Counted from the first letter of the stretch, positions 1-8,534 are shown. The stretch is DNA of 64,000 nucleotides from CBDBZL01 sp965213545 (GCA_965213545.1 CBDBZL010000002.1:1054001-1118000), one strand, 5' to 3'. Notes: generated by a model not told the origin, from the letters alone. Translations and numbers: made by a program.

Positions 1-423
1 GCCTATTGGCGGCTGCGCTTCATATCCCGCTCACCTGGCTTTTTGCCCGGCAACCGAACCAGTGAACATTTGAGCTTCAGTATCCCCGTATCGGCAAGCC
101 GCACTCTCGACTTGACGCAGTCCCCCTTCGAAGATGATGTCTCCACTTGGTGTGACCCTGATGACTATTCCGCCTGTCAGGATCTGGCGGCTTCCGCTCG
201 CGCAGTCGAAGCGCAGGCAATCCGGTCCAGATCTGTACGGGACGGTGATGGCATCAACATTGCCTTATTCGATCCGACCTGTTTCTCGTCTCGCGAACCT
301 GTTCATGGCCGAAACTGGCATCTGCGGCTTGAAGCGGGCCGCCTGACTGCGGTCGCCGCGTTTCCTGGCGAGCAAGTGCTCTACTTTACGCCCGAACAGT
401 TCGGATTGCCGCCCCTGACCTGA
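1..423 (+). CDS. RES-domain protein, 5'-truncated by the window edge
   Basis: The frame is open from the first base, so this is the C-terminal part (about 140 residues) of a gene that begins outside the window; an internal TTG at 43 is not the likely start. The segment SRSVRDGDGINIALFDP followed by a short beta-rich tail matches the C-terminal half of RES domains (conserved Ser and Arg, then a GxNxALF-like strand). Known RES proteins of toxin-antitoxin pairs degrade NAD+ and are normally preceded by a DUF2384/Xre-type antitoxin gene, which would lie upstream and cannot be seen. It sits at the left end of an accessory segment with SSB and DUF2493 genes, a usual place for such modules. The family assignment is fairly firm; toxin activity is inferred. 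Confidence 0.7.
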   Translation, partial: AYWRLRFISRSPGFLPGNRTSEHLSFSIPVSASRTLDLTQSPFEDDVSTWCDPDDYSACQDLAASARAVEAQAIRSRSVRDGDGINIALFDPTCFSSREPVHGRNWHLRLEAGRLTAVAAFPGEQVLYFTPEQFGLPPLT

Positions 424-549
424 CTTACCCATGCGTTCTCTCCTACGTGAGGGTGCGACACATCCAACCACCCTGCATCCGCATTGCCTGTTCGCTCGGA
501 AGTGCCCTGGACCGGCCGGAGCCAGCCGCAACCCGCGAAGCTGCGGCCC

Positions 550-699
550 GTGTGGCCCGCGTCAGCCTTGCTTCGCGGGTTTCCCGCTCACGCGGTGCAC
601 CTGTCTCCTCCTGCCGGTCCTGACCGGGCTCCGGCGAACAGCCGGAGAATGCCGGTGGTCGGTTATTTCCCTGTCGCCGCACATCAGGAGACTTACATC
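550..699 (+). promoter_or_regulatory. Long structured leader of the DUF2493 gene
   Basis: The roughly 270 bases between the RES gene and the DUF2493 start hold no convincing gene but several short inverted repeats (for example GCCGG.../...CCGGC around 620-655). It ends in CCTGTCGCC-GC-ACATCAGGAGA just before the ATG. The same ending (CTGTCGC, ACATCAGGAGA, ATCATG) recurs before the small gene at 5423, so the two leaders look related. The strong AGGAG at 686-690 fixes the start at 700. Confidence 0.4.
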
Positions 700-1638
700 A
701 TGTATGACAGTTTTATCGGCCAGCTTGCGGGACTTGATCTCTCGGGACTGACCATCGCTCCAGCACCTTTGGGCCAAGCCGATTTTCCCAGCGACGAGGC
801 CAGTCAGCAAACCATTGCCGCCGTCTGGTCAGATCTTTTTTCCCTGTTCGCCGATACTGCGCTCGAGGCCGATGCGGAGGATATCGCCTGGGGCGTCGTC
901 AATCTCTCCCACCGTGCTGCGACCCGCAAGTCGGGACAATTGGACCGGTCCAGCGATGAAATTCGGGCGCTGCTCGCTTCCGCCGATGGCTCGGAAATCC
1001 ATACCTCCAACCTTGAAGAGCAGATTGAGCGTGCCCAAGCTGCCGATGCGAGCATGATCGCTTTTGAACAGATGCGTGAGATTGCAGCGTCGCTCTACCT
1101 CGACGAAACCGGATCGTCTTGGAAGCCGTTCTCGGGCTCACGCTCTAACCATTCGATGAAAGTGACATCCGCAGTCGTCAATGCCCGTGATTTTCTCAGA
1201 GCCCGGGCTGAGAGGCACCGAGATGCACACAATCCCGAAGGTACTCCCGTAGTCTTCGCCGGAGGCAGACTATCGTTCGAAAACTCTGAAGACGCACGCA
1301 CCTATGCCGATAATATCTGGGCTACTCTCGATAAGGTTCGTGCCAATGTCCCCGATGTGATCCTCGTTCATGGCGGCGACGGCAAGGGTGCCGATCGTCT
1401 TGCTGCGAGCTTGGCTGAACGCCGGCAAATCCAGCGACTCACACTCGGTCTTGACCGGCGGCTTGGAGCACGAGCCGGATTTAAGCGCAACCAGCAGATG
1501 CTGGCGATGTCACCACGTTACGTAGTTGCGTTTCCCGGCAATGGCGTGACCAAACGGCTTGTCATTGAAGCCAAGTCACGCCGGGTGACAGTCGTTGATC
1601 GCCGTGGTCCGCTTGCCACAAAGCCGAAGGGCGGGTGA
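700..1638 (+). CDS. DUF2493 (YspA-like SLOG family) protein of a mobile element
   Basis: 312 residues. The start at 700 is chosen because AGGAG lies 9 bases upstream and the in-frame extension to 484 has no family-like sequence. The C-terminal third, from about residue 185, carries the SLOG/DUF2493 fold: VVFAGGR at the first strand, VHGGDGKGADRLA as the nucleotide-binding loop, an RNQQML motif and AFPGNG before the last strand. SLOG proteins bind nucleotides or nucleotide-derived ligands; DUF2493 members are frequent in alphaproteobacterial conjugative elements, but their reaction is not known. The N-terminal 180 residues are helical and unassigned. Neighbouring SSB and small conserved genes support a mobile-element origin. 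Confidence 0.75.
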   Translation: MYDSFIGQLAGLDLSGLTIAPAPLGQADFPSDEASQQTIAAVWSDLFSLFADTALEADAEDIAWGVVNLSHRAATRKSGQLDRSSDEIRALLASADGSEIHTSNLEEQIERAQAADASMIAFEQMREIAASLYLDETGSSWKPFSGSRSNHSMKVTSAVVNARDFLRARAERHRDAHNPEGTPVVFAGGRLSFENSEDARTYADNIWATLDKVRANVPDVILVHGGDGKGADRLAASLAERRQIQRLTLGLDRRLGARAGFKRNQQMLAMSPRYVVAFPGNGVTKRLVIEAKSRRVTVVDRRGPLATKPKGG

Positions 1639-1796
1639 GCGCTCAAAACCGCTACTCAGAAACGGTTTTCGAACACTGCAAAGCAGACATTTGCGCAACC
1701 CACACTTAGGGTACGAAATCGGGTGGTTTGCGGAATGTTCGCTTTACAACTCCAACGCTTGGATAGCGCCCGTTTCGCTTCTTAATTGGTTAATCC

Positions 1797-2477
1797 TCAC
1801 ATGCGCGAGTCGGCGAAATGCAGCCGAACCAGCGCGCCCGCTTTCTCCCAAAGCATGGGTGATCCACCCTTGATAGTGGGACCATAGCGCTCGTTAACCT
1901 GCTGTTCAGATACGTTATTCTCGATCCATGTGCCACCGACAGTAAGCGTGTTGAGTAACAAAGGTTGCAGGCGATTAAGCGCCTTTGCGAATTTGGCTTC
2001 GGAAGTTTCTGCCGCTTCGAATTCGCGTCATAGCGACAACAATCGTTTCGCTTGACTGGCTGGCAGCATACCAAAAAGGCGCTCGGCTGCTTTCGTTTCC
2101 GCGATCTCAATTGCGGCAGCGTCGTGATCGCCGTGAATTGGCGCGTCGCCTGCATCAATCTCGACTATGTCATGGATTAGAAGCATCGATATGACTTTGC
2201 CCGAATCCAGCCCGTCATCATCTGCTAGGATTAAAGCAAACATTGCCAAGTGCCATGAGGGCTCAGCGGAGTTCTCCCGGCGGCTGCGGTCCACTATATG
2301 CGACTGACGAATGACTGATTTGAGTGCGTCAATCTCGGCGAGAAAAGCCAACTGCTTGGAGATGCGATTTTGCATAAAGTCTGCTTGTGGGACAATCCGG
2401 AGCGGGTGTGAATGACGGGCAGCGTCAATGTTCATCAGCTTCATTGCAATTTTAACGCGGCACGCCGCCACATCCAT
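1797..2477 (-). pseudogene. HD-domain hydrolase (YfbR-like) interrupted by an in-frame TGA
   Basis: The first open stretch (2477-2028) encodes the HD_3 type signature: RENSAEPSWHLAMFALILAD followed by LLIHDIVEIDAGD, the metal-binding H...HD pattern of 5'-deoxynucleotidase-like hydrolases. It stops at a TGA at 2030-2028, but the same frame continues without interruption for 76 more codons (REFEAAET, then KAGALVRLHFADSRM) to a TGA at 1797. LLSL-stop-REFEAA reads as a Trp codon TGG changed to TGA, so the intact product would be about 226 residues, or about 190 from the internal ATG at 2375, which suits the family better. The true start is uncertain (2477, 2435 or 2375); no strong ribosome site decides it. 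The catalytic N-terminal core is intact, so a truncated product could still be made. Confidence 0.75.
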
Positions 2478-3460
2478 TGAGACGCTGACCGTTCAACTCA
2501 ATAGCAACGAAATCGGAATAGCCCTTGCCGCTCATGCTGTCCACGCAAGCTTGATCGGAAATCGCGACCGTTAGTTCATTGGCCTCCGTCCGCGCTTGAT
2601 ATTTTCGCCCATCGGCAGTCGCCTGCACAGACGGAAGCGGCGTGGTGATGGTTCGTTCGCCATAATCCGTGACCAGTGTCATCCGGTCCGTTCCGATTTC
2701 CAGCATCCATCCGGGTTCATTCCCCCGCGCGTGATAGGGATTTTGGTAGGACATGAGTCCGTAGTGATCGCTCCGTTTGCAAGACCGGAAAGCCTTGCTG
2801 CCGATCTTGAGAGTTGCTTGCGATACCTTATCCCAAAAAAACTACCGGCTCGTTGGTTGACCGGCCTTCGTATCGCGCGCCTGAGGCCGCTAGGACCCGC
2901 ACGAGATCGTAATTACGACCATCAATGTTCAGCCTTAATTTATCGCCCTGAAAGCTGGCAGCGACACGCGTGTCACCGCAATTATACACGGCATTTTTTG
3001 CACTTGTGGGACCATCAGCCTGTTTTGTAACTTGCACCAGTTTCAAGATGCCCAGATCATTTACCCGCTCGGACCCGTCAACCGGATTCATGGTATCGGT
3101 GATCCACAATAGATTATCTTCGCCATCGCGGATGATGCCGCGCACGCTGTAGCGTCTGCGTGGTTCAAACTGCGCGCGGTCAATTTCCAGTTCGAAAGCC
3201 ACGGGCACCTGGCGACCGTTCAAATCAATTTTCTGACTTGCAATAACGCGCGACGGAGCATCCGCGAGCGACACATCCGAAACCGTTATTTCGGCCACGC
3301 TGCCGGGCGGCAAGACAAACTTCTGAAGATAGGTCAGGCCACCTTTGACAGTAATTGTTTCACCCGGTGCAGCCACCGACTGATCATTCTTCAGAGTTGT
3401 ACAGGCTGACAAGGTTATTGAAGCAGCAATGGCTGCGAAAAAAAGCGAAAGTTGTTTCAT
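2452..3460 (-). pseudogene. YbaY-MliC lipoprotein with fused C-terminal domain, broken by a homopolymer frameshift
   Basis: The start at 3460 is preceded by AAGGGG; a longer ATG at 3484 exists. The N-terminus is a lipoprotein signal with lipobox LSAC. Residues about 30-130 match the YbaY/YscW domain (GGLTYLQKFVLPPGSVAEITV, then VRGIIRDG). Next comes a C-type lysozyme inhibitor (MliC) domain with VYNCGDTRVAASF and ASGARYEG. The frame stops at 2828, directly after a run of seven T on the coding strand (2841-2835). With six T the frame continues as FWDKVSQATLKIGSKAF, exactly the expected MliC end (W-x-K...ATL), into the downstream open stretch (from 2754) that ends in VDSMSGKGYSDFVAIELNG and GCGG, a COG3650-like module. 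It is thus one gene split by one base. A sequencing error in the run is possible. Confidence 0.75.
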
Positions 3461-3489
3461 GGTTTGACCCCTTGATGATTGCAATCAGA

Positions 3490-3804
3490 TCAGGGCGTGG
3501 CCAGTTTCATCATGACAAGGCCGCTCACGATCAGAAGCGCCGCCCCGATGCGCATCGGGCTGACCGCCTCGCCGAACAGGACAATGCCTATGACAAATGC
3601 CCCGACGGCTCCGATCCCTGGCCAGATAGTATAAGCGGTGCCAAGCGGAAGCGACCGCATTGACAAGGACAGCAGCGCGAAGCTGACGATCATTGCCACT
3701 ATTGTTATGACACTTGGCCAAAGACGGGAAAAACCGTGGGACTGCTTCATCGCATTGGCCCATATAATTTCGAAAACGCCCGCAAATCCCAGATATATCC
3801 GCAC
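3490..3804 (-). CDS. sugE: Small multidrug resistance transporter, SugE/Gdx type
   Basis: 104 residues from a GTG start at 3804 (or 3807), chosen because AAAGGAGG lies 5-8 bases upstream and the family is about 105 residues; the longer frame to 3873 adds sequence unlike the family. Four membrane helices are visible. The membrane-embedded Glu of the first helix (GVFEIIWAN) and the SugE-type motifs HGFSRLWPS and LPLGTAYTIWPGIGAVG are present. SugE/Gdx proteins are dual-topology guanidinium/H+ antiporters of the inner membrane, distinct from EmrE-type drug exporters. The gene stands alone on the minus strand, just downstream of a possible guanidine-sensing leader. Confidence 0.85.
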   Translation of the reverse strand: MRIYLGFAGVFEIIWANAMKQSHGFSRLWPSVITIVAMIVSFALLSLSMRSLPLGTAYTIWPGIGAVGAFVIGIVLFGEAVSPMRIGAALLIVSGLVMMKLATP

Positions 3805-3819
3805 CACAGCAGCCTCCTT

Positions 3820-3866
3820 TTGGCTGCCGGGCCGTCCCGGTCTTGATACCCGTAGGGACGGGAACG
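3820..3866 (-). promoter_or_regulatory. Candidate guanidine-II (mini-ykkC) riboswitch upstream of sugE
   Basis: On the minus strand, immediately before the sugE AGGAGG, lies a perfect hairpin CCGGG-ACGG-CCCGG (3840-3827) with an ACGG tetraloop. A second ACGG (3853-3850) lies 13 bases 5' in CCCGT-CCCT-ACGGG. Guanidine-II riboswitches consist of two short hairpins with ACGR loops next to the ribosome site of sugE/emrE-type genes. The second hairpin fits; in the first one the ACGG falls in the stem rather than in the loop, so the match is incomplete. Gene context strongly favours guanidine control. Confidence 0.4.
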
Positions 3867-3869
3867 TGG

Positions 3870-4154
3870 TCACCGCAAAAATACATTAAGTCCCGTCTGC
3901 GTTGAATTCAAGGGACAAATAGCGTTAGACATTTAGAAGTCCGTATTTGAATGGCCGGTTTATGAGCCCCGTAAAGGCTTTTGAATGTCCATTTCCAAGT
4001 CGATAGCAGTCATACCGAAATGCGCAGGCGCAATGTCTGATTTGGCCAGCCTTGATCCGATACCAGTTAGCCCGGTTACAACCAACATTTGAGATCTACG
4101 TCGAGTTAACATTGATGTGATGCAAAACATGCTGGCCAGCGCTACAATCCACAT
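3870..4154. other. Intergenic stretch without a recognised gene
   Basis: This AT-richer stretch lies between the divergent sugE leader and the small gene at 4155. A 64-codon minus-strand frame (4154-3960) has no family resemblance and no ribosome site, and is not annotated. No repeats or RNA genes were recognised; the promoter of the 4155 gene is presumably here. Confidence 0.4.
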
Positions 4155-4427
4155 ATGGACCTCGATGATCTTCTCGTTCGCTATTTCGCCACCGACGATC
4201 TGTCTGCGGTAACACCCGATGCAATGGCTTCGGGCATGGAACGGTGCCAGGTCGATCTGGGCCTTGAGCAGGACCGGGGAAAGCGCTTTGCCTTGTGGGC
4301 GATGCTTTACATGTTGGGATCAGCGCCCGACCTTGAGGCGGCGTTCGAAGACGAGGATGATCGGGACGCAGCACGGAACTTTATGGATTTGCTGGCTGCC
4401 TCGGATAGCGACGCATCCGGTGATTGA
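4155..4427 (+). CDS. Small conserved acidic protein of mobile elements
   Basis: 90 residues, strongly acidic, predicted helical: MDLDDLLVRYFATDDLSAVTP at the start, KRFALWAMLYMLGSAPDLEAAFEDEDDRDAARNFMDLL at the end. I recall similar small proteins in accessory segments of sphingomonads, but no function is known and I recognise no catalytic motif. The ATG at 4155 fits the conserved N-terminus. It precedes the SSB gene by about 280 bases, which suggests a shared replication or transfer role, but that is inference. Two terminal Asp/Ser-rich repeats look disordered. Confidence 0.6.
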   Translation: MDLDDLLVRYFATDDLSAVTPDAMASGMERCQVDLGLEQDRGKRFALWAMLYMLGSAPDLEAAFEDEDDRDAARNFMDLLAASDSDASGD

Positions 4428-4705
4428 AACGATTGGACTCCAGCCATCCCTTCAGGCGCATATCCGAAGCCATTCCGGCTTTCACTGCGAACCTGTCTGA
4501 ACCAGGTTAGCTGAGGACAGCAACCCGTTTTTCAGCCGGCCGTGTTGGCAGCTGCGCTGCCTGCCCGCACCACCCGGCGTAAATGGGTTTCCCTTGGCCC
4601 CAGACAAGTCTGAGTGCCTGCGGTGCTCTCCTCCCATGCCCTGTTTCTCATCGACGTTCGCAAGCCGGAAATGGTTTCCGGTTTGAGATCTGAAGGAGAA
4701 TTTCA

Positions 4706-5104
4706 ATGACCAATCTCGTAATCCTCACCGGCCGTATCGCCCGCGATCCAGAGACCCGCGAAATCAAAGGCGGAACCAACGTCACCGGTGTCACCGTCGT
4801 CACCGATCGCCCCGCGCGCGACAAGGACGGCAAGACCTACAAGGACGAGAACGGTTACACCGCCAAGGAAAGCGAGTTCCACCGGGTGACCTGCTTCAAC
4901 GGCCTTTCCAAGACTGTCGGACAGTATTGCACAAAGGGCCAGCTGGTCTCGATCCAGGGCCGCATCCACTATACCCAGTGGGACGATAAGGAAGGCGTGA
5001 CCCGCTACGGAACCGAGATCCTGGCCGACAAGGTTGAGTTCCTGTCGCGCGGCAACGGTTCCAGCGACGAAGGCGACAACCGCGACGCTCCTGAGATCGA
5101 CTGA
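4706..5104 (+). CDS. ssb: Single-stranded DNA-binding protein (accessory SSB)
   Basis: 132 residues with the OB-fold signature from the first residue: NLVILTGRIARDPETREIKGGTNVTGVTVVTDR, EFHRVTCFNGLSKTVGQYCTKGQLVSIQGRIHYTQWDDKEGVTRYGTEILADKVEFLS. AAGGAG 7 bases before the ATG fixes the start. SSB coats single-stranded DNA during replication and conjugative transfer. It is shorter than chromosomal alphaproteobacterial SSBs: the glycine-rich linker is about 10 residues, and the C-terminus ends NRDAPEID rather than in the usual acidic tip with a terminal Phe that binds partner proteins. This, and the neighbours, point to an element-borne paralogue rather than the housekeeping ssb. The 280 bases upstream hold short inverted repeats but no gene. 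Confidence 0.85.
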   Translation: MTNLVILTGRIARDPETREIKGGTNVTGVTVVTDRPARDKDGKTYKDENGYTAKESEFHRVTCFNGLSKTVGQYCTKGQLVSIQGRIHYTQWDDKEGVTRYGTEILADKVEFLSRGNGSSDEGDNRDAPEID

Positions 5105-5127
5105 CCTCTCCGGTCGATCTCACCCTC

Positions 5128-5165
5128 GAAGAGGCTCTGCGGGAAACGGCAGGGCCTCTTCTTTG
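5128..5165 (+). terminator. Rho-independent terminator after ssb
   Basis: GAAGAGGC (5128-5135) pairs with GCCTCTTC (5154-5161), with further pairing inside and TTTG after it. A second inverted repeat, TGAGATCGAC / GTCGATCTCA (5092-5101 and 5113-5122), overlaps the ssb stop codon. Confidence 0.65.
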
Positions 5166-5422
5166 TGTTGTTAGATGGGAGCGAGAGAGGGGAGGGTCTG
5201 GCTCAACGATTGCCAAGCATGATGTCCGCTCGCATCCCGCGTCAAGGACGGCGGGGACCCCACCATTTTGTCTCCCCTTCGCTACGCTTTGCTTCGCTCC
5301 GGTCCGACAAAATCGTGACCCCCACCGCCGCTTCGCGGTCGCCCTGCGGGCGATCCCGGACCCGGGACACGCGCGAACATCGCACATTCTCCTGTCGCTT
5401 TCGACACATCAGGAGAACAATC
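5166..5422 (+). promoter_or_regulatory. Structured leader of the small gene at 5423
   Basis: No gene is supported here. ATTTTGTC (5265-5272) pairs with GACAAAAT (5306-5313) around a CGCTACGCTTTGCTTCGCTCC loop-like segment. This is followed by GC-rich inverted repeats (CCGCTTCGCGG; CCCTGCGGGCGATC; CCGGACCCGG). The 3' end CTGTCGC...ACATCAGGAGA resembles the leader of the DUF2493 gene at 686. This suggests a leader type shared by genes of this element, possibly acting in RNA or protein-mediated control. Confidence 0.35.
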
Positions 5423-5635
5423 ATGACTTATGCAACTGTATCTACAAACAGCTATTTCGACGCACTCGAAACCGCAGAGCGCCGGTCGCTTCACAGCTTT
5501 TTTGATCAGCACATTCTGAAAGACGAAGAGGCGGGCTATATCGCGCTTGACGAGGGTGATTATAACTGTCTGCCTGACCACCTGATGCAGTGCGTGGTGC
5601 ACACGGTTCATGGGGCCATGTCTGACGAATACTGA
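5423..5635 (+). CDS. Small conserved protein of unknown function
   Basis: 70 residues from the ATG at 5423, which has AGGAG 7 bases upstream; the longer in-frame extension to 5165 runs through the repeat-rich leader and is rejected. The sequence is acidic and probably helical (YFDALETAERRSLHSFFDQHILKDEEAGYIALDEGDYNCLPDHLMQCVVHTVHGAMSDEY). No domain is recognised. Leader similarity to the DUF2493 gene and a good downstream terminator show it is a genuine expressed unit of the mobile segment. Confidence 0.6.
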   Translation: MTYATVSTNSYFDALETAERRSLHSFFDQHILKDEEAGYIALDEGDYNCLPDHLMQCVVHTVHGAMSDEY

Positions 5636-5645
5636 AACCCACCGA

Positions 5646-5680
5646 GGGCGGGAACCGGTAACGGTTCCTGCCCTTTTTTG
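5646..5680 (+). terminator. Rho-independent terminator
   Basis: GGGCGGGAACCG (5646-5657) and CGGTTCCTGCCC (5662-5673) pair almost perfectly around a GTAA loop and are followed by six T. It ends the transcription unit of the small gene at 5423. Confidence 0.85.
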
Positions 5681-6283
5681 TTTTCACCGAGCAGAGGAAA
5701 TGGGAGAAGCGGAGCGGGGCTAAGGACGCGCACTGTCCCGCGCATCCAATGGATGCGCTCCTAAGGGCGCGGCGTGTTTGTCTTGGCCCCGCACGCATTT
5801 GCAAACCGGCGCCGGGTCGGGGCAGCGGGACGCTGGCGGGAACGACTTTGCCCCGCCCCCTTGCGTCCCACATGCCCCTTGGCCGCCGCCCTTTTTGCAG
5901 GTGCGGTTCTTGTTTCAGATCACTCCAGATTGGACCAGTTACAGGCCTCGAAAGCACGGTGCAGTTTGGCCCAACCAAATGGCCATTTGTTACCAAACTA
6001 AGGCCAGTTGGTAGCCCAGAGCTAATTTTGCCCAGAATCTCGCCTTGTCCCGAAAAGGCCCACCTGCTCTCGCTCCGAAAATAAGTTAGATAATTCAGTG
6101 CATTGAACGGAACTCGCGAGCTACTGGAAACGTCCGCGCATATGGGAACTTGACAGGCACACCGAACGCAGCGAGCCGCAGGAAGAAAGCCTCGTTAGAT
6201 CACCGAGTTATCTGTCATTTTGGAGGTGTGCGCTAAGTAATTTGAGCGCAAATCGTGCCTCGCCTTGGCGCATCACCGGCAAA
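5681..6283. other. Gene-free stretch at the right edge of the mobile segment
   Basis: Frames of 75-111 codons here have no family resemblance and overlap each other, so none is annotated. The perfect 14-bp palindrome CAAATGGCCATTTG lies at 5976-5989, flanked by repeated GGCCA and TTGGTA words (GTTTGGCCCAACC, TTACCAAACTAAGGCCAG). This may be a junction or regulatory region between the mobile segment and the iron-uptake pseudogenes. No integrase site or tRNA was recognised. Confidence 0.35.
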
Positions 6284-8283
6284 TCACCGCTTCGCAAACC
6301 ATTGGCATCGCTGGCAAATCTCGACATCGCCGGCCGGCTCGCGATAGCCGATACCGACGACCAGATTGAGCGGGTCGATCGTGTCGAGCGGACGCGGCGT
6401 TTGGCCCGGCGAGAGGATATCGCCTTTCGCGTATGCGATCGCGAAGCGGCTGTAGATGCCGTTATCCATGCGCAGACCTGCCTTGGCTTCGACCCCTCTG
6501 ATTTCAACCGCGTCGAAATTGACGAACTGAAATTGCGCAGGATTGGTCGGAGTGGACGAACCGCCAACCACTTGCTGGCTGATGAATTCGTCGTAATCTG
6601 CGGTGAAGCCGGCGATCTGTAGGGACACGGCATCGCTCGTAAAGCGGATACCGCCTTCCCAGCTTTCGCTGCGTTCCGGCCCGAGATCGGGATTGGGAAG
6701 CGAGGTAGCCGAAGGCCAGGTTTTCGAAGAAATTGTTGACCTGATAGGGCGTCGGCGCGCGGAAGCCCTGTGCGTAGTTTCCATACAGAACCACGTCGTC
6801 GCCCAGTTTCACGGTCACACCAACCTTGGGCGACAGGCGGCTGTCGCCCTGTTCCGCGCCGGCGAATGTCGGCAGCAGCGGATCATCGGTCGGGTCGAGA
6901 TCGTAGAAGTCGTAACGCAGCGCCGGGAAGATGGTCACCGCCCCGTCGCAGAACGCAAAGTCGCTGGCGATAAACAGCCCGCCGAGCATGAAATCGGTGG
7001 CCGGGAAGGCGCGGCTGGGGAAGACCTCGCCGAAGGGCGGCTCGGTTCCGTCGCGCAAGCCTTCCTGCCGGGTCCAGCATATGTCTCCGCCGAATGCCAG
7101 CGTGGTCCGAAAGCGCTCATCGCCGAAACCGCTTCGAGCTTCCGCCGCCAGGCCATAGACTTCGTTTTCGAACGTGTTGAGCCGTTCGCGATCGGGGCGC
7201 GGTGTGGCGCTGACGAGCGAGCGGTCCTCGTCGGTGAACTGCACGTCCTCGCCCTCGTGATAATAGGCGGCGACATGCGCATAATCGATTGCCCGCCCCA
7301 TCTTCGGCGCCGGCATAGGTCCAGTCCAACGAGACCCGGCTGCGCTCGGTCGTATCGAATGCGGTCAGGGTGTCGACGATCTAGCTCGGAAACGGACCGA
7401 ACAGGAATGCCGGACCCTGGCCGGATAGCACATTGGTGGACAATTCGGTGTCGAGGGTTTCGGCCGTCAGCCGGAGCCGATGCGCGCCACTGTTCCAAAC
7501 CAGCTTGCCCAGAAATGCGTTCGATTTGCCCTCCTGCGGGTTAGGAAGCGTACGACTTTCTCCGATCCCGCTGATTTCGCCCTGATTTTCCAACTCACGG
7601 AAACCGCGGCGCGGGTAGGCGAGCATGGCCGAAAACTGGCCAAGCAGACCCGCGATTGCCGCGGCTTCGGCAAGTTCCTTATCTGCGCTCAAATAGGATG
7701 CGCGGACGAAACCGCCAATTGCGTTGCCCGCGTCGATGAGGTCGTTGGGATCGCTCGTCGTAAAGCTCACCGCTCCTGCCAGACCATCGCTGCCGTAGAG
7801 CGCCGAGGCAGGGCCGCGCAGGATTTCGACCGACTTGACCAGTGAAACGTCGGTATGTCCCCCGCGCCCGGCATCCTGCGCTCCGAAGGAAAAGCCTTGC
7901 GGGCTACGGATACCGTCCACCTGGATCAACACGCGGTTGCCGCCGATGCCGCGAATGACGAAATCCTCGTTGCGCGCACGGCCGGTCGATCCCAGAGCCG
8001 CTCCGAAGCGGGCCGGTGCGCGCCTGACCGACACACCCGGCTCGTAACGCACCAGATCCTTGATATCGGTAACCAGCTCGTCCGCAATCTGCTCCGCGTC
8101 GATGACGGTGACCGTAGCCGGCGCATCCTCGAGTTCGATGGGTGTGCGAGTGGCCGATACGACGATCGTCTCCTCGCCTAAGGTTGGCGCACCCCTATTC
8201 GCTTCGTGAGCCGTCGCTGACACGGAAGATAGTGTGCCCGCAGCCAGAGCGGCAGCACAGGTCGTCGGATAAAACTTGCCCAC
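6284..8283 (-). pseudogene. TonB-dependent haem/haemoglobin-type receptor, multiply broken
   Basis: The first 300 codons encode a signal peptide, a TonB-box-like ETIVVSATRTP and a plug with RNEDFVIRGIGGNRVLIQVDGIR and SVEILRGPASALYGSDGLAGAVSF, typical of the TonB-haemoglobin/transferrin/lactoferrin receptor family. A TAG (7383-7381) then interrupts the frame. The same reading continues as IVDTLTAFDTTERSRVSLDWTYAG, and shifts frame near 7295 into AIDYAHVAAYYHEGEDVQFTDEDR. A second shift near 6705 separates NNFFENLAFGY from SLPNPDLGPERSESWEGG. The barrel ends early with a degenerate REPAGDVEICQRCQWFAKR, missing roughly the last strands. One stop, two frameshifts and a 3' truncation make this a clear pseudogene. 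Confidence 0.85.
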
Positions 8284-8480
8284 GATTGTCGATCCCCGAA
8301 AAACAGGTCCTGCGATTGCGGCTGACTCGCAATAGCAGGGCGCCTAGCAGATCATGGTTCGTCCGCAAGGCCGATCTCGGTCTGCAGTTTGACGATGGGC
8401 CTCTTTTCTGGAGCGACAGGCGAGATGAGCAAGCTGCTCACTCAGCGGGGCAGCGCGTAAAAATACCTTGACCTTGCTTC

Positions 8481-8506
8481 AAATGATAATCAATCGCAAT
8501 AATAAG
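8481..8506. promoter_or_regulatory. Fur-like operator between two divergent receptor pseudogenes
   Basis: AAATGATAATCAATCGCAATAATAAG resembles the Fur box (GATAAT-type hexamer arrays): TGATAAT is intact, followed by CAATAAT. It lies downstream of TTGACC (8468-8473), a plausible -35, and about 30 bases before the start of the plus-strand receptor remnant. Iron repression of both receptors would be expected when they were functional. The right half is degenerate. Confidence 0.5.
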
Positions 8507-8534
8507 GGATGACGCCACCAAGGGTACGCTGCAG

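Noticed and set aside
3960..4154. 64-codon minus-strand frame upstream of the small gene at 4155
   Set aside because: No ribosome site, no homology pattern, and it would occupy the promoter region of the 4155 gene.
5749..6084. Plus-strand frames of 75-111 codons
   Set aside because: Three overlapping frames of Arg/Pro/Cys-rich composition with no start signals; treated as non-coding.
1..6283. Integrase, attachment site or tRNA marking an integrative element
   Set aside because: None could be recognised; the element identity rests only on gene content and composition.
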